From positions 3,038,001 through 3,102,000 of the forward strand of contig NZ_CP051217.1 of assembly GCF_012516475.1 (NCBI RefSeq): 64,000 nucleotides of DNA. Direction: 5' to 3'. Under the pieces are notes generated by a model. It did not search any database. It was not told the origin of the DNA and saw nothing but the letters and a program-made list of their open reading frames with translations. A program made the position numbers and the translations under genes. Positions 35,277 through 45,245 of the stretch are shown here, one piece after another (positions within the stretch are counted from its first letter, which is position 1; each line of letters begins with the position of its first letter). The DNA comes from Parasphingorhabdus halotolerans. Its GTDB lineage: Bacteria; Pseudomonadota; Alphaproteobacteria; Sphingomonadales; Sphingomonadaceae.

Positions 35277-36372
35277 TTCGCTGCTCCTGCTTCAACGGCT
35301 GGCGCTTGCGAGCGCTTCTTGATTTCAGGCAACGCGAGATAAGGCGTTACGCCGCGCGGCTCGACGATAGTTTTGTCCACTTGTGACAAGACACGCTCCA
35401 TTGTTTCATAATACATCCGCTGGCGGGTCACCCGGGGGCCAGCTTATATTCGGCATAAACTTTGTCGAAGGCTGCTGATTCGCCCTGTGCTTGCGCCGTC
35501 AGCTGCTGTGCATAAGCGCGCGCTTCGTTGAGATAGGTTTGCGCCGTCTGCTGCGCGGCCGACACTTCCTTAAACGCATCGTTGACCGCAGCGGGCGGAT
35601 CGGCCTTTTTGATTGCGATACCGCGAATGACCACGCCAGCTTTATATTCGTCGAGGATTTCCTGCATATTTTCCTCGACCTGCTGTTCGATTTCCGTCCG
35701 CTCGGCGCCGATGGTATCATCCAGTGTGAAATTGGCTACGGCTGCACGCATTGCGGATTCGGCAACTTCCTTGATGGTTTCTTCTGGCTCGGCAAGCTGG
35801 AACATGAAAAGTTCAGGTGCCTTGATATTCCACCGTACGGAATAGGCGAGATCAACGATATTCTGGTCGCCGGTGAGGATAAGCTTCTCTGTATCTCCGG
35901 TGGGAATATCGACCGTACGAATTTCTTCCACGTCCAGCCTCGCAACACTCATAATGGGAGCAGGTGCTGTGAAGTGAAGTCCTGGAGTCAAAGTGCTATA
36001 ATAAGAGCCTACCAGAGTCACCACGCCGCGTTCCTGCGGGCTGATCCGGTGGATACTGGTGAGCGCGGCCCATAATATGATGAAACCAATCAGCAGGATA
36101 GGCCACCATGGGCGCCCGCCCGAACGTTTTGGCAAGCCGCCTTTAAATCCGCCGCCCGCACCTTTTTTGAAAAGTTCTTCGAGCGAACTTGCGCCTTTGC
36201 GCCCGCCGCCGCCAGAACTGCCACCGCTACCACCCCATGGATTGCGTGGGCCGCCACCATTTCCGGAGCCACCATCATCGCCGCCGTTGCCATTGCCCCA
36301 AGGGCTACTCATGCCTAAAATCGCGCCCCAGAAGGATTTGCGCTGGTTTGCGTCTTCAAAGTTATTGTCCAT
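35273..36372 (-). CDS. hflK: HflK, membrane protease regulator subunit, apparent frameshift near the C-terminus
   Basis: The frame from ATG 36372 gives a glycine-rich cytoplasmic start (SSPWGNGNGG...), a helix (WPILLIGFIILWAALTSI) and an SPFH domain (ISPQERGVVTLVGSY...). It then stops early at 35428 with KLAPG. The lost C-terminus follows immediately in another frame: VTRQRMYYETMERVLSQVDK, then a PYLALPEIKK segment, with its stop overlapping hflC. One base is missing in the run CCCGGGGGCC (35431-35440). Adding one base gives a 366-residue protein of normal length. A sequencing error in this G/C run is the simplest explanation; otherwise HflK lacks 50 residues. A longer frame upstream to 36459 is not supported. 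Confidence 0.9.
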
Positions 36373-36443
36373 ACGTTCTTTATAGGTAGCGTGTGGCCAG
36401 AAAAACAGTGTCAATCCGATAAAAGTGTAACTATGCGAATGAA

Positions 36444-37406
36444 ATGACCGATATTTCAATGATTGAAGCGGCGCTCGATGAAGTCGCCAAGGGACGATTC
36501 AGCGCTGTGCGTTTTGAGGATGGGCGTGTTTCGCTGGTACTCAATGTATCCGGACTGGATGTGCGGGACCGGGGGCAAGTCGAGATCGGTGTGAAAGGCA
36601 AATTGCTCGCGCTTGATGACGTCGACAAGGTTGACGTCGTTATGACCGCCGAGAAAGTCCAGCGCCGCTTGATCGCTGTCGGCAGCGGTAAGGGCGGCGT
36701 TGGTAAATCGACGCTTTCGACGAATCTGGCAATTGCTCTGCATGGTCTGGGTCGCAAGGTCGGTATGGTCGATGCGGATATATATGGTCCGTCCCAACCG
36801 CGACTGCTGCGCTGTGAAGGCCAAAGGCCGGAGGCTGAAGGCAAGCAGCTGATTCCGGTGCCCAATGAATATGGCGTGCCATTGCTTTCCATGGGCCATC
36901 TGGTGGAGCCAGGGCAGGCAATTGCATGGCGCGGACCAATGGCCGGAAAAGCTCTCGATCAACTGATTGATGCGCATTGGGGTGGCGCTGAAGAATTGAT
37001 TGTCGATATGCCGCCCGGCACCGGTGATGTGCAATTATCGATGATGCAAAATCACAAGCCGGTTGGTGCGGTCATCGTATCGACGCCGCAGGATCTGGCA
37101 TTGATGGACGCGACCCGCGCGGTCGATTTGTTCAACCAGGCCAAAATTCCGGTCATCGGCATGGTGGAAAATATGGCAGGCTATGAATGCCCGCATTGTG
37201 GCGAGGTCAGTGACCCATTTGGAGCTGGCGGGGCAGAAGCGGCAGCGAAATCCATGGGTATGCCTTTTTTGGGACGGATTCCCCTAGACATTGAAATTCG
37301 CAAATCCAGCGACGGCGGCACGCCGGTGGCTTTGAGTGATGGACCGCAGGGGCAGGCGTTTCGCGATATTGCCAAAAAGCTGGCAACATGGTTGGATGAG
37401 CAATAG
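36444..37406 (+). CDS. Mrp/ApbC-type Fe-S cluster carrier ATPase
   Basis: A 320-residue protein. The N-terminal 70 residues form a short DUF59-like domain, and the deviant Walker A GSGKGGVGKST sits near residue 82. MVDADIYGPSQPRLL, the Walker B segment IVDMPPGTGDVQLSMM and the CPHCG pair for a bridging Fe-S cluster mark the Mrp/NBP35 family. It assembles or transfers Fe-S clusters in the cytoplasm. It diverges from hflK, with only 71 bases for both promoters, and starts a long rightward series of genes. Confidence 0.95.
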   Translation: MTDISMIEAALDEVAKGRFSAVRFEDGRVSLVLNVSGLDVRDRGQVEIGVKGKLLALDDVDKVDVVMTAEKVQRRLIAVGSGKGGVGKSTLSTNLAIALHGLGRKVGMVDADIYGPSQPRLLRCEGQRPEAEGKQLIPVPNEYGVPLLSMGHLVEPGQAIAWRGPMAGKALDQLIDAHWGGAEELIVDMPPGTGDVQLSMMQNHKPVGAVIVSTPQDLALMDATRAVDLFNQAKIPVIGMVENMAGYECPHCGEVSDPFGAGGAEAAAKSMGMPFLGRIPLDIEIRKSSDGGTPVALSDGPQGQAFRDIAKKLATWLDEQ

Positions 37407-37423
37407 TCTAAAGGGGATCGCAC

Positions 37424-37861
37424 ATGCCGCTGCAAAGCGAAGCAGAACTAAGCCAGCTTTTAACGGAAACCAAACGGATTGCGCTGGTCGGCGCTTCGGC
37501 AAAGCCGGAACGCGCGAGCAATCGAATTTTGAAATTTCTTCTGGATCAGGGGTATGACGTCATTCCGGTGAACCCCGGCTTGGCTGGTCAACAATTGCAC
37601 GGCGTGGAGGTGATCGAGTCGCTGGACGATATTGAAGGCGATTTGGATATGGTCGATATCTTCCGAAATTCCGACGCGGCTGGCCCGGTGGTTGATCAGG
37701 CGATAGCGGTTGGCGCCAAGTCAATCTGGATGCAGCTGGGTGTGATCAACGAAGCGGCGGCAGCGCGCGCAGAAACGGCTGGCTTGAAGGTGGTTATGGA
37801 TCGTTGCCCAAAAATTGATATTCCCCGGCTTGGCTTATTGAAAGAAACACATGACGGTTGA
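37424..37861 (+). CDS. CoA-binding domain protein (YccU-like)
   Basis: A 145-residue single-domain Rossmann protein: [21 protein letters not shown], the loop [10 protein letters not shown], and [19 protein letters not shown] match the CoA-binding domain of succinyl-CoA synthetase alpha and the YccU family. The function of free-standing members is unknown. It lies 17 bases after mrp. Its end overlaps the next start by 11 bases. Confidence 0.9.
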   Translation: MPLQSEAELSQLLTETKRIALVGASAKPERASNRILKFLLDQGYDVIPVNPGLAGQQLHGVEVIESLDDIEGDLDMVDIFRNSDAAGPVVDQAIAVGAKSIWMQLGVINEAAAARAETAGLKVVMDRCPKIDIPRLGLLKETHDG

Positions 37862-40175
37862 TGTGGAGCCTCAGGATAAAGCTGGAACAGATACTGAGAA
37901 AACCAGCGGATTGAAAAACATGTTAACTCGCCGGAATTTCCTGATCGGTGGCAGCGCAGCAACTGGTCTTGTCATTGCATGGGCGATATGGCCGCGTGAT
38001 TATGAAGCCAATATTCCTGCAACCGAGAATGAAGAGATTTTTGGTGCGTTTCTCAAGATCTCGAAAGAAGGTCTGGTAACCGTAATCGTCCCGCAATGTG
38101 AAATGGGGCAGGGCGTCTACACGGTGTTGCCGCAAATTCTCGCTGATGAGCTAGGCGCAGATTGGCGCACAATTGCGGTTGAACCGGCTCCGATTAATCC
38201 ACTCTACGCCAATGATTTGCTGGCAGAGAACTGGATGGACACCATGTTGCCTTCGGGCAGCGCTCTATTGTCCGACCGGGATAGGGCCAAGGCCGTTGCG
38301 GATTGGCTAGCCGATCAAGCTGCGACCCGGAATGATTTTATCGTGACCGCTGATTCCACGTCGGTTCCTGCTTATGCCGAGCGGTTTCGCGAGGCTGGGG
38401 CGGCGGCGCGCGTTTTGCTATCCAAAGCGGCGGCTGACCGATGGGAAGTGAACTGGGAAGCCTGCTCGGTCGAAAACGGAATTGTTTCTCATGACGGAAA
38501 GGAACTGCGCTTCGGCGCGCTGCTGGCCGAAGCTATCAACCAGGAATTGCCCGATCCTGTTCCTTTGCGTCCTAGCCCGGTGAATAATCTCGTCGGTCAG
38601 GATGTGCCACGCCTTGATCTCCCGGCGAAACTCGATGGTAGCGCCAATTTCGCTGGTGACGTTCGCCTGCCAGACATGGTCTATGCCTCTATCCGCCAAG
38701 GCCCGATTGGCGAAACCACACTAAAGTCGTTTAACCGCGAAGGTGCGAGCAAGATTATTGGCCTGATTGATGTCATCGAACAGGATGGCTGGATCGCTGC
38801 GGTTGCCACAAATTGGTGGGCGGCAAACAGCGCTCTCGATAAAATGAGTCCGGTCTTTGAGACAGCAGGCTTGCTGCCCGACAGCGGAAAAATGGACGTC
38901 GCCCTCAACACAGCGCTCGAAAAGGGCGAGGGCACCCGCTTTGCATCACGGGGCGACAATAAAGCCGCATTCGAGGAATACCGAAATATCCGCGCTATCT
39001 ATCATGCCGAAGCCGCGCTGCATGCCCCGATGGAAACTCGTTCGGCAACCGCTGATTACAAGGATGGGAGCGTGGAGGTTTGGGCAGCGACCCAGTCGCC
39101 CGCCGCCGCCGTCCAGGCCATCGCCAAAGCGACAGGATTATCCAAAGACAATGTGACGCTTTACCCGATGCTTGCTGGCGGTTCCTTTGGTCGGGCGCTG
39201 GACAATGAAGCTGCCGTGCAGGCTGCATTGATTTCGCAAAAACTGAACCGTCCACTGCAACTTGTCTGGTCCCGCGCAGAAGAGATTATGCACGATATAT
39301 ACCGGGCGCCGGCAATCGCCCGGCTGGATGCGGCAACGGACAAGGCGGGGCGAATGAAAGGGCTTCAAGTGAAAATCGCGGCACCGGCGGCGGCGCGCGA
39401 ACAAAGCAAACGATTGATTGATGGTCTGGATGCCATTGCGGCAATGCAAGCCAGCAATGGCGAGGCGGACAGCAAGGCGGTTGAAGGTGCCGATATTCCC
39501 TACGCGCTGGAGAATTTCACGCTTGATCATCACCCGGCCTATGTCGGCATTCCAACCGGCAATTGGCGCAGCAACGCACATAGTTACAATGCTTTTTTTG
39601 TGGAATCGTTCATTGATGAACTGGCCGCAAAAGCTGGTATTGAGCCATTATCTTACCGCATGTCGATGATGACAGGACAGCCGAGGTTGGCGCGCTGCCT
39701 TAGCGGTGTCGCGGCGATGGCAGGATGGGACGGCGGTGTTGATGGCAGCGGTATGGGGCTGGCCTGTCACGCGATGCGCGGTGGTTATATTGCGGTAGTT
39801 GTGCGCGCTGCGCGCGGCGACACCGGGCTGAAAGTGCTCCGGATTTCAGCAACCGTGGATGTAGGGCGGATAATTCATCCCGATATTGCCCGGCAGCAGA
39901 TTGAGGGCGGAATAGTCTTCGGCCTAGCCATGGCGATGGGCGCATCAACGCGCTTTGAAGACGGCTTGCCAACGGCGAAAAGATTGCGGGATTTATCCCT
40001 GCCGCGCCTTGCCGAAGTGCCCCCAATCCAGATAGAATTTATTAAAAGTGAGGAAGAACCCGTTGGCGTAGAAGAAATAGGTGTACCTGCAGTCGCCCCT
40101 GCCATAGCCAACGCGCTCTTTTCGGCAACCGGTGTCCGGTTTCGCCGCTTACCCCTATTTTCCGAGGCAAGTTGA
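37851..40175 (+). CDS. Molybdopterin-binding subunit of a xanthine/aldehyde oxidase-type enzyme, orphan
   Basis: A 774-residue large subunit in the IorB/aldehyde-dehydrogenase group. A twin-arginine-like export signal is present (TRRNFLIGG, residues 26-34, then a hydrophobic stretch), so the enzyme is likely periplasmic or membrane-bound. Two Mo-cofactor-binding halves follow ([36 protein letters not shown]), and a C-terminal [20 protein letters not shown] contains the expected catalytic glutamate. The partner [2Fe-2S] subunit normally encoded next to it is missing. ATG 37851 is inside the preceding gene; ATG 37920 (MLTRRNF) is an alternative. Substrate unknown. Confidence 0.88.
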   Translation: MTVDVEPQDKAGTDTEKTSGLKNMLTRRNFLIGGSAATGLVIAWAIWPRDYEANIPATENEEIFGAFLKISKEGLVTVIVPQCEMGQGVYTVLPQILADELGADWRTIAVEPAPINPLYANDLLAENWMDTMLPSGSALLSDRDRAKAVADWLADQAATRNDFIVTADSTSVPAYAERFREAGAAARVLLSKAAADRWEVNWEACSVENGIVSHDGKELRFGALLAEAINQELPDPVPLRPSPVNNLVGQDVPRLDLPAKLDGSANFAGDVRLPDMVYASIRQGPIGETTLKSFNREGASKIIGLIDVIEQDGWIAAVATNWWAANSALDKMSPVFETAGLLPDSGKMDVALNTALEKGEGTRFASRGDNKAAFEEYRNIRAIYHAEAALHAPMETRSATADYKDGSVEVWAATQSPAAAVQAIAKATGLSKDNVTLYPMLAGGSFGRALDNEAAVQAALISQKLNRPLQLVWSRAEEIMHDIYRAPAIARLDAATDKAGRMKGLQVKIAAPAAAREQSKRLIDGLDAIAAMQASNGEADSKAVEGADIPYALENFTLDHHPAYVGIPTGNWRSNAHSYNAFFVESFIDELAAKAGIEPLSYRMSMMTGQPRLARCLSGVAAMAGWDGGVDGSGMGLACHAMRGGYIAVVVRAARGDTGLKVLRISATVDVGRIIHPDIARQQIEGGIVFGLAMAMGASTRFEDGLPTAKRLRDLSLPRLAEVPPIQIEFIKSEEEPVGVEEIGVPAVAPAIANALFSATGVRFRRLPLFSEAS

Positions 40176-40178
40176 ACC

Positions 40179-41189
40179 ATGCGCGCTCCCATGAAGTTCC
40201 CACAAGATCATCCGCTGGTGCAAACTGGCAGGATCGGTCTGTTGCTGGTCAATCTGGGTACTCCTGATGCACCGGAAAAGGGTGCCGTGAAACGCTATTT
40301 GAAGCAGTTTCTATCCGACAAGCGCGTGGTCGAAATTCCCTCGATCATCTGGCAGCCAATCTTGCGCGGGATAATCCTGAACACCCGCCCGAAAAAATCC
40401 GCTCATGCCTACTCGCTGGTCTGGACAGACGAAGGATCACCCTTGGCGGTTCATACCAAAAACCAGGCCGCTGCGATTGGTGAACGGCTGGGTGATGGCG
40501 TGATGACCGATTGGGCGATGCGCTATGGCAATCCCAGCGTCGAAAGCCGGATACAGGCCATGAAAGATGCGGGCTGCGAGCGTATATTGGTCGCGCCGCT
40601 TTACCCGCAGCATAGCGGAGCGACGACCGCCAGTGTCCATGATGCTGTGTTTGATGCGATCAAGGCGATGCGCTGGCATCCGGCCCTGCGCACCATGCCC
40701 TATTATCACGACGATGCAGCTTATATAAACGCGCTGAAAACCAGTCTGGAAGCGGGGCTGGCAAAGCTGGACTTTGAACCGGACGCGATTATCGCGAGCT
40801 TTCACGGGATGCCGAAACGGACTTTGGAGCTGGGCGATCCCTACCACTGCCACTGCCAGAAAACCGCGCGGCTGCTCTCCGAAGCCATGGGGCGGGAATT
40901 GACGATAGCGTTTCAATCGCGCTTTGGTCCGGCGAAATGGCTGGAGCCTGCCACCGATATGGTGCTGGAAGCCATGCCGGGGCAGGGCACAAAAAAAGTC
41001 GTTATCTTCGCGCCGGGCTTTTCCAGCGATTGTCTGGAAACCTGCGAAGAATTGGCCATTCGGGGCAAAGAGCAATTTATGGAGGCGGGCGGGCAGCACT
41101 TTGCGTATCTGGAATGTCTCAACGAAAGCGAGGCGAGTATCGACATGCTGGAAGTTTTACTGCGGCGGGAACTCGCCGGATGGATCTAA
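40179..41189 (+). CDS. hemH: Ferrochelatase
   Basis: A 336-residue enzyme that inserts iron into protoporphyrin IX, the last step of heme synthesis. GLLLVNLGTPDAPEKGAVKRYLKQFL is split by the family loop; SFHGMPKRTLELGDPYH carries the metal-binding histidine, and the C-terminal VIFAPGFSSDCLETCEEL the catalytic glutamate. ATG 40179 is followed by a second ATG (40191). Heme from this enzyme would be needed for the ten-heme protein in this window. It overlaps the small regulator gene downstream by ten bases. Confidence 0.96.
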   Translation: MRAPMKFPQDHPLVQTGRIGLLLVNLGTPDAPEKGAVKRYLKQFLSDKRVVEIPSIIWQPILRGIILNTRPKKSAHAYSLVWTDEGSPLAVHTKNQAAAIGERLGDGVMTDWAMRYGNPSVESRIQAMKDAGCERILVAPLYPQHSGATTASVHDAVFDAIKAMRWHPALRTMPYYHDDAAYINALKTSLEAGLAKLDFEPDAIIASFHGMPKRTLELGDPYHCHCQKTARLLSEAMGRELTIAFQSRFGPAKWLEPATDMVLEAMPGQGTKKVVIFAPGFSSDCLETCEELAIRGKEQFMEAGGQHFAYLECLNESEASIDMLEVLLRRELAGWI

Positions 41190-41440
41190 AAGATCCCGAT
41201 ATTTTCCACCCGCCGGTCAAGCGCAGCATCACCATTGCGGGCCATCAGACCTCAATCACGCTGGAGCCATTATTCTGGGACTTGCTCAAGGCAGCCTCGG
41301 AACAGCGCGATTTGCCGCTTAATGCGCTGGTCGCGCAAATTGATGTCCTGCGGCTGGAGGCCGACGAACCGCCGGGACTGGCGACGGCCATCCGCCTTTG
41401 GCTGGTGCAGGATTTGATGGCGGGTGAGGGTGCTGGGTGA
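41180..41440 (+). CDS. Ribbon-helix-helix domain protein (RHH_4 type)
   Basis: An 86-residue protein in a different frame from hemH, overlapping its last ten bases. VKRSITIAGHQTSITLEPLFWDLL is the strand plus first helix, and LPLNALVAQIDVLR the second helix of the RHH_4 family common in alphaproteobacteria. It is probably a small DNA-binding protein. Coupling to hemH suggests co-expression; a role in controlling heme synthesis is only a guess. Confidence 0.85.
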   Translation: MDLKDPDIFHPPVKRSITIAGHQTSITLEPLFWDLLKAASEQRDLPLNALVAQIDVLRLEADEPPGLATAIRLWLVQDLMAGEGAG

Positions 41441-41545
41441 TTGAGTAGGTTTGGTTCTCACATAGCTATTTCTTAGCGGCCCGTAACCTTTGCGTTTCCA
41501 CCAGCGAATAGCCAGGAATGTTCAAGTTCGTCAAAGGAAGCTAAT

Positions 41546-42145
41546 ATGGAATTCACGCTAAGCCGCACAGTTAAAATTATTGCCACATTGCTGCTTTTGG
41601 CGGCCATTTCGCAACCAATTTATACAGCTCTGTATCTCGCCGCGCCCGAGGTTGACCGTCAATTCCTGTGGGGTTTGGAAGCGCTGATATTTGTGCTGCT
41701 GACTGCCTTTGCAGGTTCTGCTCTGGTGATGGCAAAACGCTACGCTTTGGGCTTTTCCGCAATTGTGTTCAGCGCTGTGCTTAATGTCGTACAGGTTGGT
41801 GTAGGCTTAACGCAATTCGGCCCATTTCGTATGGCTGCCGCGGTGAATGCTGACCTTAGCGATGTCGCCTCCTCGGTCGTTGCGTTCTCTTTTTTTGGCT
41901 ATAATGCCGCCAAAATTCTGTTAGGTTTAGCAGCCGTAGTTTTTGGAATGGCTAGGATGATTGAAGGCAGTAAAGTTCTGGGCGGCACCGCGGTTTTGAT
42001 TGGCGCAGTGGCGTTTGTTGCCAACTCCTTGGCTATGATGTTCGGCTTGCAGGGCTTTTTGCCTTCGCCTGTCGCTGGAGGCTCTGGTGTTTTGGCCACG
42101 TTACTTCTGGCTTTATGTCTGTTCAGTATCAGCGTCGACGAATGA
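41546..42145 (+). CDS. Multi-helix membrane protein of unknown function
   Basis: A 199-residue protein with about six hydrophobic helices (VKIIATLLLLAAISQPIY, LIFVLLTAFAGSALVM, FSAIVFSAVLNVVQVG, AKILLGLAAVVFGMA, GTAVLIGAVAFVANSLAM, GVLATLLLALCLFSISV). The start ATG 41546 has AAGGAAG upstream. It contains no histidine pair or transport motif that I recognise. Its neighbours give no functional hint. Confidence 0.75.
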   Translation: MEFTLSRTVKIIATLLLLAAISQPIYTALYLAAPEVDRQFLWGLEALIFVLLTAFAGSALVMAKRYALGFSAIVFSAVLNVVQVGVGLTQFGPFRMAAAVNADLSDVASSVVAFSFFGYNAAKILLGLAAVVFGMARMIEGSKVLGGTAVLIGAVAFVANSLAMMFGLQGFLPSPVAGGSGVLATLLLALCLFSISVDE

Positions 42146-42234
42146 CCAAATCATCTGGATCATAAATCCGCCACCAATCCCGCCCCAAAAACACACTGCT
42201 TGGAAAATCCGCCGCTTCCGACTAAAGCGCATCC

Positions 42235-42612
42235 ATGAACGCAACCCTTCTTGTCATGGCTGGCGGCGCGCTGGGCGCGGCGGGGCGTTACCATCTTGGT
42301 AGACTGGCTTTCCATCTGGGCGGCACCGGTTTTCCTTATGGAACGCTGGCGGCCAATTTGCTGGGCGGGTTGCTGATGGGCGTGCTCGTCGGGTTTCTGG
42401 CGAGAAGTGATTTTGTGAGCGAACCTTGGCGGTTGTTGCTTGGCGTTGGGCTGCTGGGCGGATTTACCACCTTCTCGGCCTTCAGTCTGGAAGTTGTGAA
42501 TATGGTAGAGCGTGGCGATTGGGGTTTGGCGGTCGGCTATGCTCTGGTCTCGGTAATTGGTTCGGTGCTGGCGCTGTTCGCCGGATTAATGGCAGTGAGA
42601 ATGGTGACATGA
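42235..42612 (+). CDS. crcB: CrcB/Fluc fluoride channel
   Basis: A 125-residue four-helix protein that exports fluoride. GGALGAAGRYHLGRLA and the signature LGGFTTFSAFSLE, with the fluoride-lining phenylalanines, are intact, as is the FPYGTLAANLLG segment. I looked for a fluoride riboswitch in the 89 bases upstream and found none. The stop overlaps the next start as ATGA. Confidence 0.95.
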   Translation: MNATLLVMAGGALGAAGRYHLGRLAFHLGGTGFPYGTLAANLLGGLLMGVLVGFLARSDFVSEPWRLLLGVGLLGGFTTFSAFSLEVVNMVERGDWGLAVGYALVSVIGSVLALFAGLMAVRMVT

Positions 42613-43946
42613 GTGGCTTTGACCCGACAGCAGAGAGCGGTTCTGAAGAAGAAGCGCCAAAGGGGACGCTGAAGGACCAGAAGCAGGCGCTGAAGGTTCT
42701 TGATGTACGGCAATTTACCGTGTCGGCAGATGATGAAGATATCCGCGTCGACCGTTGGTTCAAGCGCCATATGGAAGATGTGCCGTTCAATATCGTGTCA
42801 CGCTGGGCGCGGACCGGGCAGTTGCGGCTTGATGGCAAACGCGTTTCACCCGGGGACAGAATTAATGCAGGTCAGGTGCTGCGGGTACCGCCCGCTGAAA
42901 TCGAACGTCCTGGCCGCGTCGCCAAGCCACGCATCGATCTGTCAAAAGACCAGATTGATTTCGCGCAGGAACTGGTAATCCACAAAGACAAAGCCGCGAT
43001 CATTGTGAATAAACCGCCGGGCCTCGCGACGCAGGGTGGCAGCAAAACGAACACCCATCTCGATGGCCTGCTCGATGCGCTCACTTACGATGCCAAATCG
43101 CGGCCCAAGCTGGTGCACCGGCTCGACAAGGATACCAGCGGCGTGATCCTGCTGGCCCGTTCTCCCGGTGCTGCTGCGTTTTTCTCCAAACGCTTCTCCG
43201 GGCGGACGGCGCGCAAAGTCTATTGGGCAATCGTGATGGGCGTGCCCGAAATTGCTGATGGTATGATCGAATTGCCGCTCTCCAAACAGCCCGGTTCCGG
43301 CGGCGAAAAAATGCACGTCGACGAAGAAAACGGCGCAGCGGCCAAGTCGCGCTACCGGATCATCGAGCGTGCGGGCAACCGCGCCTGCTGGGTCGAATTG
43401 CAACCGTTTACCGGGCGCACCCATCAATTGCGGGTGCACATGGCAGCGATTGGCCATCCCATTCTGGGCGACGGCAAATATGGCGGCAAGGACGCTTTTC
43501 TGACCGGCGCGATCAGCCGTAAAATGCATTTGCATGCACGCCGGCTTCGCATTGAGCATCCCGATGGCCATAACCTTGATGTGTCGGCAGACCTGCCGCA
43601 TCATTTTGCAGATACCATTGCAAATCTCGGGTTTGATATGGAACTTGGCGATCTTCCGCTCGACGAGAAGAAGCCCGGCGGTAAAATGGTGCGCAAGCAA
43701 CAGGCAAAACACCACGCAAAGCAAATCCGCAAGGACAAACGCGGGGAGCGGCGCGCGCGCGGTGAAAACGAGGGCAAGCCGGTAAAGGCAGGCAAGCCGA
43801 CCAAGCGCGAGCGGCCCAATGCCGGTAAAGCGACGCACAAGAAAAATATGCCGCACAAGGCGAAGGTGAAAACCGCACTGAACAAGGCTGGCAAAAAGCC
43901 GGCACCGAAAAAGACTGGCCCAAAATCGAGTAAGAAGACCCGCTAA
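42609..43946 (+). CDS. RluC/RluD-type pseudouridine synthase with basic C-terminal tail
   Basis: A 445-residue enzyme that converts uridines to pseudouridine in RNA. An S4-like RNA-binding domain (about residues 45-95) precedes the catalytic domain with HRLDKDTSG (170-178, catalytic D173) and PFTGRTHQLRVH. The last 80-90 residues are almost all Lys, Arg, Ala, Gly, Pro, Thr and Asn (for example KKNMPHKAKVKTALNKAGKK), an unusual disordered extension likely to bind RNA. ATG 42609 overlaps the crcB stop. The exact rRNA target cannot be told. Confidence 0.93.
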   Translation: MSGFDPTAESGSEEEAPKGTLKDQKQALKVLDVRQFTVSADDEDIRVDRWFKRHMEDVPFNIVSRWARTGQLRLDGKRVSPGDRINAGQVLRVPPAEIERPGRVAKPRIDLSKDQIDFAQELVIHKDKAAIIVNKPPGLATQGGSKTNTHLDGLLDALTYDAKSRPKLVHRLDKDTSGVILLARSPGAAAFFSKRFSGRTARKVYWAIVMGVPEIADGMIELPLSKQPGSGGEKMHVDEENGAAAKSRYRIIERAGNRACWVELQPFTGRTHQLRVHMAAIGHPILGDGKYGGKDAFLTGAISRKMHLHARRLRIEHPDGHNLDVSADLPHHFADTIANLGFDMELGDLPLDEKKPGGKMVRKQQAKHHAKQIRKDKRGERRARGENEGKPVKAGKPTKRERPNAGKATHKKNMPHKAKVKTALNKAGKKPAPKKTGPKSSKKTR

Positions 43947-44581
43947 TGCACCCCAATCCCGCGTTCCGCTGGCCCAGATCGGCCAATGATCATAATGATG
44001 CGGACGAGCGCGCCGCGCTGGAATCCATGATCGTCAATATCGGTTTCGGAATGATATTTGCGGCGACACCGGATGGTCCGCGCGTTGCCCATGTGCCGGT
44101 TTTCTCAACCGGAGATGGCGCACTGCAATTTCATCTGTCTCGCGGCAATGCTCTCGCCAAGCACATCACCAAAAAGAAAGCACTATGCGTTATCAACGGC
44201 CCGGATGCCTATGTCAGCCCTGACTGGTACGGTGTTGCTGATCAGGTGCCGACATGGAATTATCTGACTCTGGAGCTGGAAGGCAAAGTGCGCGAAATGG
44301 ATCGAACCGGTTTGATCGCGCTGCTTGATGATCTGACCGCCCAGAATGAAGCTAAACTCGCGCCCAAGGAACCTTGGCATCGCGACAAGATGGACGAGGG
44401 TAAATTCCGCAAAATGTGCGATGCGATCGTCGGGTTCGAGATGAAAATTCAGGCATGGCGACCCACCGCCAAGCTGAGTCAGAATAAGCCAGATGAAGCG
44501 CGCCATAAAGCGGCGGATGCGCTGGATGCCATCGGCCGGAAGGCGATGGGTCATATGATGCGGGAATTTGGCATAAAATGA
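43946..44581 (+). CDS. PaiB-type FMN-binding protein
   Basis: A 211-residue protein of the PaiB family. FRWPRSANDHNDADERAALESM, then GPRVAHVPV and FHLSRGNALAKHI, are the flavin-binding barrel; SPDWYGVADQVPTWNYLTLELEG is the best-known family segment. Bacillus PaiB is described as a transcriptional repressor; most members are annotated by similarity only. ATG overlaps the preceding stop as TAATG. Confidence 0.93.
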   Translation: MHPNPAFRWPRSANDHNDADERAALESMIVNIGFGMIFAATPDGPRVAHVPVFSTGDGALQFHLSRGNALAKHITKKKALCVINGPDAYVSPDWYGVADQVPTWNYLTLELEGKVREMDRTGLIALLDDLTAQNEAKLAPKEPWHRDKMDEGKFRKMCDAIVGFEMKIQAWRPTAKLSQNKPDEARHKAADALDAIGRKAMGHMMREFGIK

Positions 44582-44591
44582 GCAAGCCGCG

Positions 44592-45245
44592 ATGAATAAG
44601 CCCGCGCTCTTTGACTGCGATGGTACGATGGTCGACAGTCAGGCGAATATCTGCGCCTCCATGGATCAAGCGTTCATCAAACACGGCCTGGCGCCACCCG
44701 ATCATCACCTGACGCGGCGGATCGTTGGGCTAAGTTTACAGGAGGCAGTGCGTCAGTTGCTGCCGAGCCACGAAGAAGGTTTAATCCGCGAGATTGCGCA
44801 ATCCTATAAAGATGGTTTTTTTGAGTTGCGGCAAGCGGGCAGCGTTCACGAGCCTTTATATGACGGATTGCTGGGATTGCTCGATCAACTGGAAAATGCA
44901 GGCTGGGTGCTTGGTGTCGCCACCGGAAAATCTGATCGCGGGCTCCACCATGTGCTGGAAACGCATGGCTTGACCGGGCGGTTCGTGACCTTGCAAACCG
45001 CTGACCGGCATCCGTCCAAACCACACCCGGCAATGGTGGAACTGGCGATTGCAGAGGCAGGCGCAACAACGCAAACAACCGCGATGATTGGTGACACGAC
45101 TTTCGATATGGAAATGGCGATAAATGCCCGCGTCCGCGCTATTGGCGTGGATTGGGGATATCATGATCCCGACGAGCTGATTACATCGGGAGCAGAAGTT
45201 GTGGCGGCCGATATGGATGAACTAAACAAGGTGCTCAACCGATGA
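44592..45245 (+). CDS. HAD-IA phosphatase (Gph-like)
   Basis: A 217-residue phosphatase. Motif I is FDCDGTMVDS, motif II is VATGKSDRG, the lysine motif is KPHPAMVE, and motif IV is MIGDTTFDMEMA. The helical cap (QANICASMDQAFIKHG...) fits phosphoglycolate phosphatase-like members. The substrate is not certain. It overlaps the next gene as ATGA. Confidence 0.9.
   Translation: MNKPALFDCDGTMVDSQANICASMDQAFIKHGLAPPDHHLTRRIVGLSLQEAVRQLLPSHEEGLIREIAQSYKDGFFELRQAGSVHEPLYDGLLGLLDQLENAGWVLGVATGKSDRGLHHVLETHGLTGRFVTLQTADRHPSKPHPAMVELAIAEAGATTQTTAMIGDTTFDMEMAINARVRAIGVDWGYHDPDELITSGAEVVAADMDELNKVLNR

Noticed and set aside
42146..42234. Possible fluoride riboswitch before crcB
   Set aside because: The region lacks the conserved crcB-motif sequence elements and is too short for the full fold.
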